Shown: positions 1 to 6,748 of the stretch, piece after piece
Layout: each line of letters begins with the position of its first letter
How positions within the stretch are numbered: the stretch's first letter is position 1
Source: an uncultured Collinsella sp.
GTDB lineage: Bacteria; Actinomycetota; Coriobacteriia; Coriobacteriales; Coriobacteriaceae
NCBI GenBank assembly: GCA_937923795.1
Contig: CALDWI010000052.1
Span: 1 to 39,839, forward strand
Length of the DNA: 39,839 nt
Direction: 5' to 3'
Translations under genes and position numbers: made by a program
Notes under the pieces: generated by a model
Told to the model about the DNA's origin: nothing
Database searches by the model: none
The model's input: the letters and a program-made list of their open reading frames with translations, nothing else

Positions 1-381
1 GCCATAGAGGCGGGGAAAGCCCTTAAGGCCCGAAAGGGCGCGATGGCATTCGTATTCCTCGCGAAACGCCGCCTTGAACTTGGCGACCAGCGCCTCGTGA
101 GCGGCGGCGTCGTCAAACTCATCGCGCGTCGGCAAGATGAGCTGCTTGAGTGCCACGGCCTCACCCTGGGCGTTGACGGCACGCGTCACGCGGCCGATAC
201 CGCCACGGCGCATGGTGGCATCGTCGGCAAACAGCATCGTAAAACGACGCAGATAGGCAGGCAGCTCGTCCTGACCGAGCGCAATGGCCGGCTCAAACCC
301 GTCGACACGCGCCAGGCGCAGGCCGACCATGGGATCGCGACCGAGCGATTGTGGTGTGGTGGATGCAAGATCGGTCATCAT
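1..381 (-). CDS. Protein kinase-like protein, N-terminal 127 residues (cut by window edge)
   Basis: The reading frame stays open to the left edge, so only the N-terminus is visible. Residues 60-81 (GGIGRVTRAVNAQGEAVALK...) look like a kinase glycine-rich loop followed by the beta-3 VALK lysine (K79). A helix FREEYECH around 106-113 could supply the alpha-C glutamate, and FPRLYG follows as a beta-4-like strand. The catalytic loop lies outside the window, so activity cannot be judged. The start is one of two tandem ATG codons at 381 and 378; the first overlaps the TGA stop of the upstream membrane-protein gene (ATGA), which implies co-transcription and translational coupling. It is unlike the other two kinases in the window at the N-terminus, having about 55 residues before the loop. 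The kinase assignment is by motif only and is moderately sure. Confidence 0.6.
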   Translation of the reverse strand, partial: MMTDLASTTPQSLGRDPMVGLRLARVDGFEPAIALGQDELPAYLRRFTMLFADDATMRRGGIGRVTRAVNAQGEAVALKQLILPTRDEFDDAAAHEALVAKFKAAFREEYECHRALSGLKGFPRLYG

Positions 382-1283
382 AGGGCAAGCGCCGCCACGT
401 TATTGTTGAAGTTACCGAGCGCGACGTCATCATCGCCGTAATGGCCGACCCATTGACATGGGTTGGTATAACAGCCCCACAGATTGGCATACTGCTGATA
501 CCACTTTGACCGGGGCGAGAATGTCTGACGACCGAACTCGGCTCGAATGACAAACATCTCCCCGACCAGGCTGTCGCACGGCCTGGGATCTCCCGTAGAG
601 TTATAGGTCGAGACCACGTCATTGGCACGAGAAACGTAACTGTCGAGCATGTTGTACTTGGTCACAAGCCAACTGTGAATGCCCTCTTCCTCAGCAGCGG
701 AAAGGCCACCGGAGTTTGCATCGTTGTCAGTGTTGCCGCCCGTCGAGCCGCCGTTTCCAGACCCTCCGGTAGAGGAACCCGCCCCAGAGCCGCCGCCTGA
801 ACTCGATGAATCCGAGCCGGAGCCAGAAGTATCCGAGCTACCGGGCTTTCCGGACTGCTGGGCGTCCTGCTCCTTCTGCTGCTCGACCTTATTCACCGTT
901 GCCGCCACGCTATTGTTGGACAACCGATCGATGATCTTGGTGTTGGTGAGCACGATGGTTTTGCCATTGGCAAGCGTGACTTCGTTGTCCGGGGCCTCGG
1001 CGCCGTCCGCATCGTCGGTGCCAAACACAATATGCGCGACCACACTTGCCCAAGCATATCCAGTCGTGGTACCCAGATCACTTTTGACCTCATGCCCCAC
1101 GTGCGGTTCGCGTGCGGCATGCGCCTGCATCATGGACGGCACGGTCATGCCATAGGCAGAAACGCCAGCTATGACCAGCACCAGCGAGCAGGACAGCAGT
1201 GCGTACGCCCGCGGCGCCAAGCCCAGTCGGCGTCGCATGCGCACCGCGGCGCCGCGCTTTGTCTGAGTGCCACCGGGCCGCAT
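378..1283 (-). CDS. Single-pass membrane protein with Gly/Ser-rich linker, unrecognised
   Basis: The product is 301 residues. A basic N-terminus (RMRRR) precedes one membrane segment at about 26-46, so the bulk should be outside the cell. A region near 60-110 is followed by a long Ser/Gly/Asn-rich low-complexity linker at roughly 130-190, then a C-terminal domain of about 100 residues with several Trp, Tyr and Cys residues (for example YANLWGCYTNPCQWVGHYG). I do not recognise the family. The frame is open upstream to 1376, but ATG 1283 is chosen because GGAGGAGA sits just before it. Its stop overlaps the start of the kinase-like gene, so it may be the surface partner or target of that kinase; this is inference from the overlap alone. 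Confidence 0.7.
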   Translation of the reverse strand: MRPGGTQTKRGAAVRMRRRLGLAPRAYALLSCSLVLVIAGVSAYGMTVPSMMQAHAAREPHVGHEVKSDLGTTTGYAWASVVAHIVFGTDDADGAEAPDNEVTLANGKTIVLTNTKIIDRLSNNSVAATVNKVEQQKEQDAQQSGKPGSSDTSGSGSDSSSSGGGSGAGSSTGGSGNGGSTGGNTDNDANSGGLSAAEEEGIHSWLVTKYNMLDSYVSRANDVVSTYNSTGDPRPCDSLVGEMFVIRAEFGRQTFSPRSKWYQQYANLWGCYTNPCQWVGHYGDDDVALGNFNNNVAALAL

Positions 1284-1305
1284 GCGTTCTCCTCCAAGAA
1301 AAACA

Positions 1306-1323
1306 CGCCGCTCAGAAGCGGCG
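1306..1323 (-). terminator. Terminator-like hairpin directly before the ribosome binding site
   Basis: CGCCGCT and AGCGGCG form a 7-bp stem with a 4-nt loop. On the minus strand it is followed by TGTTTTTC and then by the GGAGGAGA ribosome binding site of the 301-residue membrane protein. It could be the end of the recR transcript or an attenuator in the leader of the membrane-protein gene. A poor -10-like TACACT lies upstream on the same strand near 1345. Confidence 0.35.
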
Positions 1324-1461
1324 CATTCATTCAAATCCATATTTGAGTGTATCAGCGAACCCAAAAGGTTGCGCAACGAATGGGCAAATTAAGGATGCGA
1401 GCGGAAGCATCCATGCGATAAGCGGATACGAAGCATCTTTGTTGCACAACAAACTCACAGT

Positions 1462-1491
1462 CGCACGGGGAAATTATGACTACCCCGTGCG
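1462..1491 (-). terminator. Hairpin downstream of recR
   Basis: CGCACGGGG and CCCCGTGCG form a perfect 9-bp stem around a 12-nt AT-rich loop, about 40 bases after the recR stop. On the minus strand the following sequence is only moderately T-rich (GACTGTGAGTTTG), so termination may be weak. It is the most likely end of the ybaB-recR transcript. Confidence 0.4.
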
Positions 1492-1528
1492 TCGCGAGGA
1501 AAACATACGGCAGGAGCAGGCTCGCCAC

Positions 1529-2125
1529 CTAAATCGCGCGACGGGCCTCGATGGCGCGGCCAAGCGTAAGCTCGTCGGCATACTCCAAGTCGCCGCCCAC
1601 GGGAAGGCCGCTTGCCAGACGCGACACCTCGACGCCCAACGGCTTGATGGTACGGGCCAGATAGCTCGCCGTGGTCTCGCCCTCGATGTTGGGGTTGGTG
1701 GCGATGATGACCTCGTGGATGTCCTCGTGGCCCAAGCGTGCCAGCAGCTCTCGAATGTGCAGCTGCTCGGGGCCAATCTTGTCCATGGGACTGATCACGC
1801 CGCCCAATACGTGGTAGAGGCCGTGGTAGCTGCCCGTGCGCTCGATCGCCTGGACATCGCGCGGCTCGCCCACCACGCAAATGCGAGTGGTATCGCGCAT
1901 CGGGTCCTGGCAGATGGAGCACTCGTCGGCCGTGGCGTAGTTAAAGCAGCGGCTGCAAAAGTGGACCTCCTGCTTGACCTCCAGGATGGCCTCGGCCAGG
2001 CGGCGCGCCTCCTCGGCGTCGGCCTCCAACAGGTAATAGGCGATGCGCTGGGCCGACTTGGGACCAATGCCCGGCAGACGGCCCAGCTCATCGAGCAGTT
2101 TTTGCAGACTGTGGTTGGCACTCAT
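1529..2125 (-). CDS. recR: Recombination mediator protein RecR
   Basis: RecR works with RecF and RecO to load RecA at single-stranded gaps during recombinational repair. The 198-residue product has the family's usual length and layout: an N-terminal helix-hairpin-helix (LGRLPGIGPKSAQRIAYYLL), a four-cysteine zinc finger (C57, C60, C69, C72), and a Toprim domain with the GE..D region (VVGEPRDVQAIE) and IIATNPNIEGETTASYLA. It ends with the usual GGDLEYADELTLGRAIEARR tail. It follows ybaB by 13 bases. No convincing ribosome binding site precedes its ATG, so translation may depend on readthrough or coupling from ybaB. The dnaX-ybaB-recR grouping is common in bacteria. Confidence 0.98.
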   Translation of the reverse strand: MSANHSLQKLLDELGRLPGIGPKSAQRIAYYLLEADAEEARRLAEAILEVKQEVHFCSRCFNYATADECSICQDPMRDTTRICVVGEPRDVQAIERTGSYHGLYHVLGGVISPMDKIGPEQLHIRELLARLGHEDIHEVIIATNPNIEGETTASYLARTIKPLGVEVSRLASGLPVGGDLEYADELTLGRAIEARRAI

Positions 2126-2138
2126 ATATATGCGTGTC

Positions 2139-2459
2139 TTAGAACGGCATGCCCGGGATGTTGAGGCCGCCGGTGATGGCGCCCATCTGCTTGTTGGCGA
2201 GCTCGTTGACGCCGCGGACGGCCTCGTTGACGGCAGCCATGATCATATCCTGCAGCATATCGACGTCCTCGGGATCGAGCGCATCGGGATCGATGGTGAG
2301 GTTGACGAGCTCCATCTCGCCGTTAACGGTCACCTTGACCATGCCGCCGCCGGCAGAGGCGTCGACGGTCTGGGACTTGAGGTTCTCCTGCGCGGCGGCA
2401 AGCTGCTCCTGCATCTTGCGAGCCTGCTTCATCATCTGCTGCATGTTCATACCGGCCAT
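2139..2459 (-). CDS. YbaB/EbfC family nucleoid-associated protein
   Basis: Members of this family are small dimeric DNA-binding proteins that coat the nucleoid. The 106-residue product shows the family pattern: a Met/Gln-rich N-terminal helix (MNMQQMMKQARKMQEQLAAAQENL), a central beta region (GGGMVKVTVNGEMELVNLTIDPDAL), and a C-terminal helix (DMLQDMIMAAVNEAVRGVNELA) ending in a Gly/Pro/Met tail. The start is set by AAAGGAG five bases before the ATG. It lies between dnaX and recR on the same strand, but a plus-strand gene separates it from dnaX, so it probably has its own promoter in 2460-2760. That region carries a striking ATTATGCAA palindrome. Confidence 0.95.
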   Translation of the reverse strand: MAGMNMQQMMKQARKMQEQLAAAQENLKSQTVDASAGGGMVKVTVNGEMELVNLTIDPDALDPEDVDMLQDMIMAAVNEAVRGVNELANKQMGAITGGLNIPGMPF

Positions 2460-2621
2460 GATGGCTCCTTTACGTGCGGCCGCACGCCGAGCTGCAAGGG
2501 CAGCCGGAGCACGGCGGGACTTTCAAACTCAAAAATCGTACCACGGCGCGCGGCGAGAGAGCGGGGCGGACGTGTTACCTCAGTCGATATACATGTCCTC
2601 CAATACAAACCGCACTCAAAG

Positions 2622-2656
2622 ATTATGCAAGGTCGAATTATGCAAGGTTGCATAAT
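2622..2656. promoter_or_regulatory. Operator-like palindrome plus extra half-site (ATTATGCAA)
   Basis: Positions 2637-2656 form a perfect 20-base palindrome, ATTATGCAAGGTTGCATAAT, with 9-bp arms and a 2-base centre. A third identical half-site, ATTATGCAA, lies at 2622-2630, fifteen bases (about one and a half helical turns) upstream. It is placed between the divergent ybaB (minus) and the 157-residue membrane protein (plus), so either or both could be controlled. The cognate regulator is not evident in the window. The rest of 2460-2758 shows no gene. Confidence 0.5.
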
Positions 2657-2758
2657 ATCGCACACTCAATCTAGTAGAGCCGAATCCGGCATTTCATGTG
2701 CGCCACTAAATAGCTAAATGCCGAACCGCTGCTCGAGGCGGCGCACATGGCGGCAGGG

Positions 2759-2764
2759 TATAAT
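2759..2764 (+). promoter_or_regulatory. Candidate -10 element (TATAAT)
   Basis: A consensus TATAAT lies 35 bases before the ATG of the 157-residue membrane protein. No recognisable -35 is present at the right distance, so this is a partial promoter call. Confidence 0.4.
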
Positions 2765-2798
2765 TTGATTGCCATAGATAGTAATTTGGAGGTGCCCC

Positions 2799-3272
2799 AT
2801 GAATGCCCCCAACGCGCTCCAAAACATCCGCTCAAAACACCCCGTTGCATATGTGGTTCTCTATCTCTTTGTCGGCTGGGCATTGCTGGTTGTCATCACC
2901 CATGCCATAGCTTTTGGAGCAGAACTGCTGATAGCCAGCTCGGACCAGCCCGTCGTCAAATGGGAGACGACCGATGAGTGCACCGACGGAACCCGAACCG
3001 TCTACTACAACAGCCCGTCCCTCTATCAAGAGTTCAAGGTCAAGATAAAGGACTTCAAGATTGTCGATGCCGAGCTAGGCGTTTATTTGGCAATCGGAGC
3101 AACCATTAACGCCGAGCAAGTCGAGTACACGGACAGCCATGCGACGTATCGTATCGACCTCAGCATCCTAGGCCGACCGTCACGCACCTGTCTGCTCAAA
3201 TGCGACATACGCGGCACCACACTACACATGTCCGAAATACAGATGCGCCCGGACAAGGGGTCCTCTTCTTGA
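2799..3272 (+). CDS. Small membrane-anchored protein, unrecognised
   Basis: The product is 157 residues. One long hydrophobic segment at about 16-45 follows a short basic N-terminus; the remaining 110 residues are hydrophilic and probably extracytoplasmic, with Cys residues in ECTDGT and RTCLLKCDIRG that could pair. GGAGGT stands seven bases before the ATG, so the start is firm. The gene runs against its neighbours: it is convergent with dnaX, with only 21 bases between stops, and divergent from ybaB. It therefore breaks the usual dnaX-ybaB-recR run and is probably a lineage-specific insertion. No family is recognised. Confidence 0.75.
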   Translation: MNAPNALQNIRSKHPVAYVVLYLFVGWALLVVITHAIAFGAELLIASSDQPVVKWETTDECTDGTRTVYYNSPSLYQEFKVKIKDFKIVDAELGVYLAIGATINAEQVEYTDSHATYRIDLSILGRPSRTCLLKCDIRGTTLHMSEIQMRPDKGSSS

Positions 3273-3293
3273 GCAGTATACCCGCCTGCGCAG

Positions 3294-5771
3294 CTACTCC
3301 ACCGGCTTGAAGATGGTGGCCTGGCCAAAGACGCTGCGGATGAGGGCCTTGGCCTCGTCCTCGGTCTGCGGGATGCTCGGGGCTGCGCCCTGATGGCCGA
3401 AGGGGCTGCCAGCACCGGGATTGGATTCCCAGGGAGCGGCGGGGACGTCGTCGTTTGCAGAGGCTGCGGGTGCCACAGCAGCGGCCTTGGTCGCGGACGC
3501 CGCACCCGGCACGTCGAACGGGGGCAGATCGTCCCCGCCGGCATCGGCAGCAAAACCACCGACCATAGCATCGTCGTAGGGCACCTGCTCGGATTCCCAT
3601 GGCGCAGCCTGCGCAGGCGGCTGAGCCATGGGGACGGACGCGCGCTCGGGCGCTCGGGGCGCGGGCTCGGTCGGGAGCTTGCCCGTGGCAGGAGCACCGG
3701 CAGGGTTGTCGGAGCGCAGCCAAGGGGCCTTGGCCAGGTCGGATGACTTGGGCGCAGGCGCGGCAGCGGACTTGGGCGCGGGGATCGGAGCAGCCGGTTT
3801 GGGCGCAGCGGGTTCAGGCGCCGACGGGGTCGGTGCCGCTACCGGCGCCGCTTTTGGCTGCGTCGCGCTGGCGCTCGAGGATGCAGGGGGCACCGAGGAC
3901 ACGGGTTGCGGGTCCGCAGATACCGCAGCCCGTGCAGATGGAGAATGCTCCTCATGTTGAGGAGCCGGCGTGCCACCCCCATCCAGGACATAGTCGACGG
4001 TACGACGACCGAAGACCGCGCAGACCGTCGGCAGGACCACCGACTGCGTATCGGCGCGACCGAGCATCTTGATGGCAAAAGTCGAACCCGCGGGGAACGA
4101 GACCGTGAGCTTGGAGCCGTCGTCGGCCGTGGCGCGGGCGTTGAGCAAAAGCCCTGCGTAGGAGGCCTGACGAGCCTTGACGCGCTCGACGACCTCGGCC
4201 CATTTGCGCTGGAGCTCGCCGGCGTCCTCAACCGCGGGGGTCTCGGCAGCACCGGCGGCGGCAACCTGGGCGGCGTTGTTGGGCTTGGACACCGACACGG
4301 TCGATGCAGCAGGCGCGGAAGCCGGAGCCGCAACGGGCTGAGGTGCAGGCGTTACAGGTCTGGGCGCCGGCGCAGGAGCCGCGGACTTGGTCGCAGGCTG
4401 GGCAGCCGGAACAGCAGCGCCGCGGTCCCAAGGCATACCGCCCTGGCGCGCGGACGTAGCAGCGGGGGCAGCGGATGCCGCCGGAGCGGCAGCACGAGCG
4501 CCCGAAATGAGCGTCGGCTGTTGGGCAGCAGCGGGTACGGATGCTGCAGGCGCGGCGGCCTGAGCAGCAGCCACGCTCGCCGGCACGGCGCCGTTGGCAA
4601 TCATGGCCTCCAGGCGTGCCACGCGCTCGGCCAATGCCTCAATCGTTAAATCGGCCTCGGGACGCGCCAGACGCGTGCAGGCAATCTCGAGCACCAGGCG
4701 CACGTCGCTCGCGCCCCTCATCTCCAGTGCGGCATCGTCGAGCACCGTCAGCACGCGGGCCAGGCGGTCGGCAGGATGCTCGCCAAAGGCAGCGGCCTCG
4801 GCAGCAAGCGCCTCGGCCTGCTCGGAGCCGCCCTCAAACAGCTCGGCACGGGCACCGGCAACGCAGGCAACGTACACGTCGCGCACATGCGCCACCAGGT
4901 CGCGCGTCAGCTCCAGCAGGTCATTGCCCTCCTCGACCTGCGCACGGATCAGTCCATAGAGCTCGGCAACATCGCGATGGGCAATGGCGCGGGAAAACTC
5001 GCCCAGAATCTGGTCCGAAACCTCGCCCAAAAGCGAGCGGGCGTCGTCCGCATGCACAGAACCGTTGCCAAAGACGCTCAGCTGCTCCAGCGTGGAAAGC
5101 GCGTCGCGCATACCGCCCTTGGCATGGCGCGCCACAATGGCGAGTGCCTCGTCGTCGTAATCGAAGCCCTCCTGCTCGCACACGTAAGACAGGCGATGCT
5201 CGATATCCTCGTTGCCGATGCGGTGGAAATCGAAGCGCTGGCAGCGTGAGAGAATGGTCTCCAGAATCTTTTGCGGGTCGGTGGTGCACAGCACAAAGAT
5301 CACGTGTGCCGGCGGCTCCTCAAGCGTCTTGAGCAGCGCGTTGAACGCCGCCGTCGTGAGCATGTGGACCTCGTCGATGATATAAATCTTGTACTTGCCG
5401 CGCACTGGGGCAAAGTTGACGGAGTTGATGATCTCCTCGCGCACGTTGTCCACGCCGGTACGGCTTGCGGCATCGAGCTCGTAGACATCGGGGTGGTTAC
5501 CCTCGGCAATGAGCTCGCACTCCTCGCAAGTACCGTCGGGCATGCAGCCGCTTGCACCCTCGGCGCGCGCCGCCTCGGCATTGCGGCACAGCAGCGCCTT
5601 GGCCAGAATGCGCGCCATGGTGGTCTTGCCCGTGCCGCGCGGTCCGCAGAACAGGTAGGCGTGGGACAGGCGCCCCTCGGTGATGGCGTGCTCGAGCGTC
5701 GAGACGATATGCTGCTGGCCCACCACGGAGTCAAAGGTGAGCGGGCGATACTTTCGGTACAACGATTCCAT
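3294..5771 (-). CDS. dnaX: DNA polymerase III subunit gamma/tau
   Basis: This is the clamp-loader ATPase subunit of the replicative polymerase. The 825-residue product begins with the family signature MESLYRKYRPLTFDSVVGQ. It has a Walker A GPRGTGKT (43-50), a zinc site from C62, C76, C82 and C85, a Walker B DEVH (133-136), and the SRCQRFDFHRI motif near 175-185. After about residue 390 it becomes a long Ala/Pro-rich tail with an ordered island near 520-620 and a conserved-looking C-terminus (EDEAKALIRSVFGQATIFKPVE). The frame is open upstream to 5882, but the family N-terminus and GGGGAG five bases before the ATG set 5771 as the start. No A-rich slippery site was seen, so a separate gamma form by frameshifting is not indicated. 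Confidence 0.97.
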   Translation of the reverse strand: MESLYRKYRPLTFDSVVGQQHIVSTLEHAITEGRLSHAYLFCGPRGTGKTTMARILAKALLCRNAEAARAEGASGCMPDGTCEECELIAEGNHPDVYELDAASRTGVDNVREEIINSVNFAPVRGKYKIYIIDEVHMLTTAAFNALLKTLEEPPAHVIFVLCTTDPQKILETILSRCQRFDFHRIGNEDIEHRLSYVCEQEGFDYDDEALAIVARHAKGGMRDALSTLEQLSVFGNGSVHADDARSLLGEVSDQILGEFSRAIAHRDVAELYGLIRAQVEEGNDLLELTRDLVAHVRDVYVACVAGARAELFEGGSEQAEALAAEAAAFGEHPADRLARVLTVLDDAALEMRGASDVRLVLEIACTRLARPEADLTIEALAERVARLEAMIANGAVPASVAAAQAAAPAASVPAAAQQPTLISGARAAAPAASAAPAATSARQGGMPWDRGAAVPAAQPATKSAAPAPAPRPVTPAPQPVAAPASAPAASTVSVSKPNNAAQVAAAGAAETPAVEDAGELQRKWAEVVERVKARQASYAGLLLNARATADDGSKLTVSFPAGSTFAIKMLGRADTQSVVLPTVCAVFGRRTVDYVLDGGGTPAPQHEEHSPSARAAVSADPQPVSSVPPASSSASATQPKAAPVAAPTPSAPEPAAPKPAAPIPAPKSAAAPAPKSSDLAKAPWLRSDNPAGAPATGKLPTEPAPRAPERASVPMAQPPAQAAPWESEQVPYDDAMVGGFAADAGGDDLPPFDVPGAASATKAAAVAPAASANDDVPAAPWESNPGAGSPFGHQGAAPSIPQTEDEAKALIRSVFGQATIFKPVE

Positions 5772-5887
5772 GGGTGCTCCCCCGGGTATACTGAGTCTTG
5801 TTGCCGCGGCGGCCATGCGGTCGCACGGCATACTGCATTCCATAATAACCCGTACGGCGAGCCCGCCGCGATAGGAGTCCAAAGAGC

Positions 5888-6604
5888 ATGGCAGACGCAG
5901 AGAGCAACCTCGTTCCCTCCGAAGCAGCCGACCAGGTCGAGGTCGCGCTCGAGGAGCAGGCCGCAGCCGATGACGGCATCCTGTACCTCAACGAGTACCA
6001 GTACGAAAACGACCTGGTCACCGACTTCGCCCGCCTGGTCGCCTCGCCCAGGCGTCGCGGCTCGCTGTATGTCGCCGCGGCAGTTGCCGCGCTCATCGGC
6101 ATCGGCATGCTGGTGGCCGGCGGCAGCTGGATCAAGTTCGGCGTCGTGTTGATCGTGTTCGGCGCCTTTTTGGCCTGGTGGAGCAAGAACCTGCACCACA
6201 CGCTCGCCCGCGACTTTATCGACGCCGTCGAGGCCGACGAGTCCATGGGTGGCCGCTATCGCCGCGTCGCCGCCAACGAGGACGGCCTGATGGTTTGGGG
6301 CAAGAGCGGCAAGTCGCAGTTCTTCCCGTTTGACAAGCTCGACCACGTACTCGACGGCGAGCGCATCTTTGTGGCCATGTTCGCCGACCAGGGCGTGACG
6401 ATCCCCAAGGACACCTTCGTCCGTGGCGATGCCGAGCAGTTCGGTCCCTTCCTCAAGGCCCGCATCAACAAAAAACTCCGCATCGAGACCAAGAAGAAGA
6501 AAATGAAGGCCGAGAAGGCCGCCGCCGAGGCCAAGCAGGGCGACAAGCCCCAGGAGACCAAGGGCAAGCGGCGCAAGCAGAAGAAGAACAAGAAGAAGCG
6601 CTAA
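5888..6604 (+). CDS. YcxB/PH-like membrane protein with basic C-terminal tail
   Basis: The product is 238 residues. An acidic N-terminus of about 55 residues leads into two membrane segments at roughly 60-77 and 81-97 (SLYVAAAVAALIGIGMLV; FGVVLIVFGAFLAWW). A cytoplasmic beta-rich region at about 100-195 follows (YRRVAANEDGLMVWGKSGKSQFFPFDKLDHVLDGERIFVAMFADQGVTIPK), and the tail from about 198 is almost entirely Lys/Arg/Glu. The two-helix hairpin followed by this strand pattern resembles YcxB-like proteins; the assignment is tentative. It diverges from dnaX across 116 bases; AGGAG lies ten bases before the ATG. The Lys-rich tail suggests contact with nucleic acid or lipid, which is inference only. 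Confidence 0.75.
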   Translation: MADAESNLVPSEAADQVEVALEEQAAADDGILYLNEYQYENDLVTDFARLVASPRRRGSLYVAAAVAALIGIGMLVAGGSWIKFGVVLIVFGAFLAWWSKNLHHTLARDFIDAVEADESMGGRYRRVAANEDGLMVWGKSGKSQFFPFDKLDHVLDGERIFVAMFADQGVTIPKDTFVRGDAEQFGPFLKARINKKLRIETKKKKMKAEKAAAEAKQGDKPQETKGKRRKQKKNKKKR

Positions 6605-6659
6605 GGCCAAGCCAGGCAGGCAGCCTCGCATCCCGCTATCCTCCCCATGCACCCGCGCG

Positions 6660-6670
6660 TGCTACACTAG
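6660..6670 (+). promoter_or_regulatory. Extended -10 promoter (TGCTACACTAG)
   Basis: TGC-TACACT is an extended -10 lying about 80 bases before the kinase that opens the signalling cluster. The same 11 bases occur on the minus strand just upstream of the tRNA-Arg gene (17195-17205), which supports a real promoter class in this organism. No good -35 is visible, as expected for an extended -10. Confidence 0.5.
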
Positions 6671-6748
6671 CAGCATCTATGCCACCGCGAACGGCTCGGC
6701 TCCGCGCCCGCCGCTCACAAACGAACTTTAAACGCACGAGGGTTGGCC

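Noticed and set aside
3294..5771. Programmed frameshift in dnaX giving a short gamma form
   Set aside because: No A AAA AAG type slippery heptamer is present in the coding strand.
2460..5887. Signal recognition particle RNA gene near dnaX
   Set aside because: The conserved core around GGAAGGAAGCAGCC is absent from the spacers examined.
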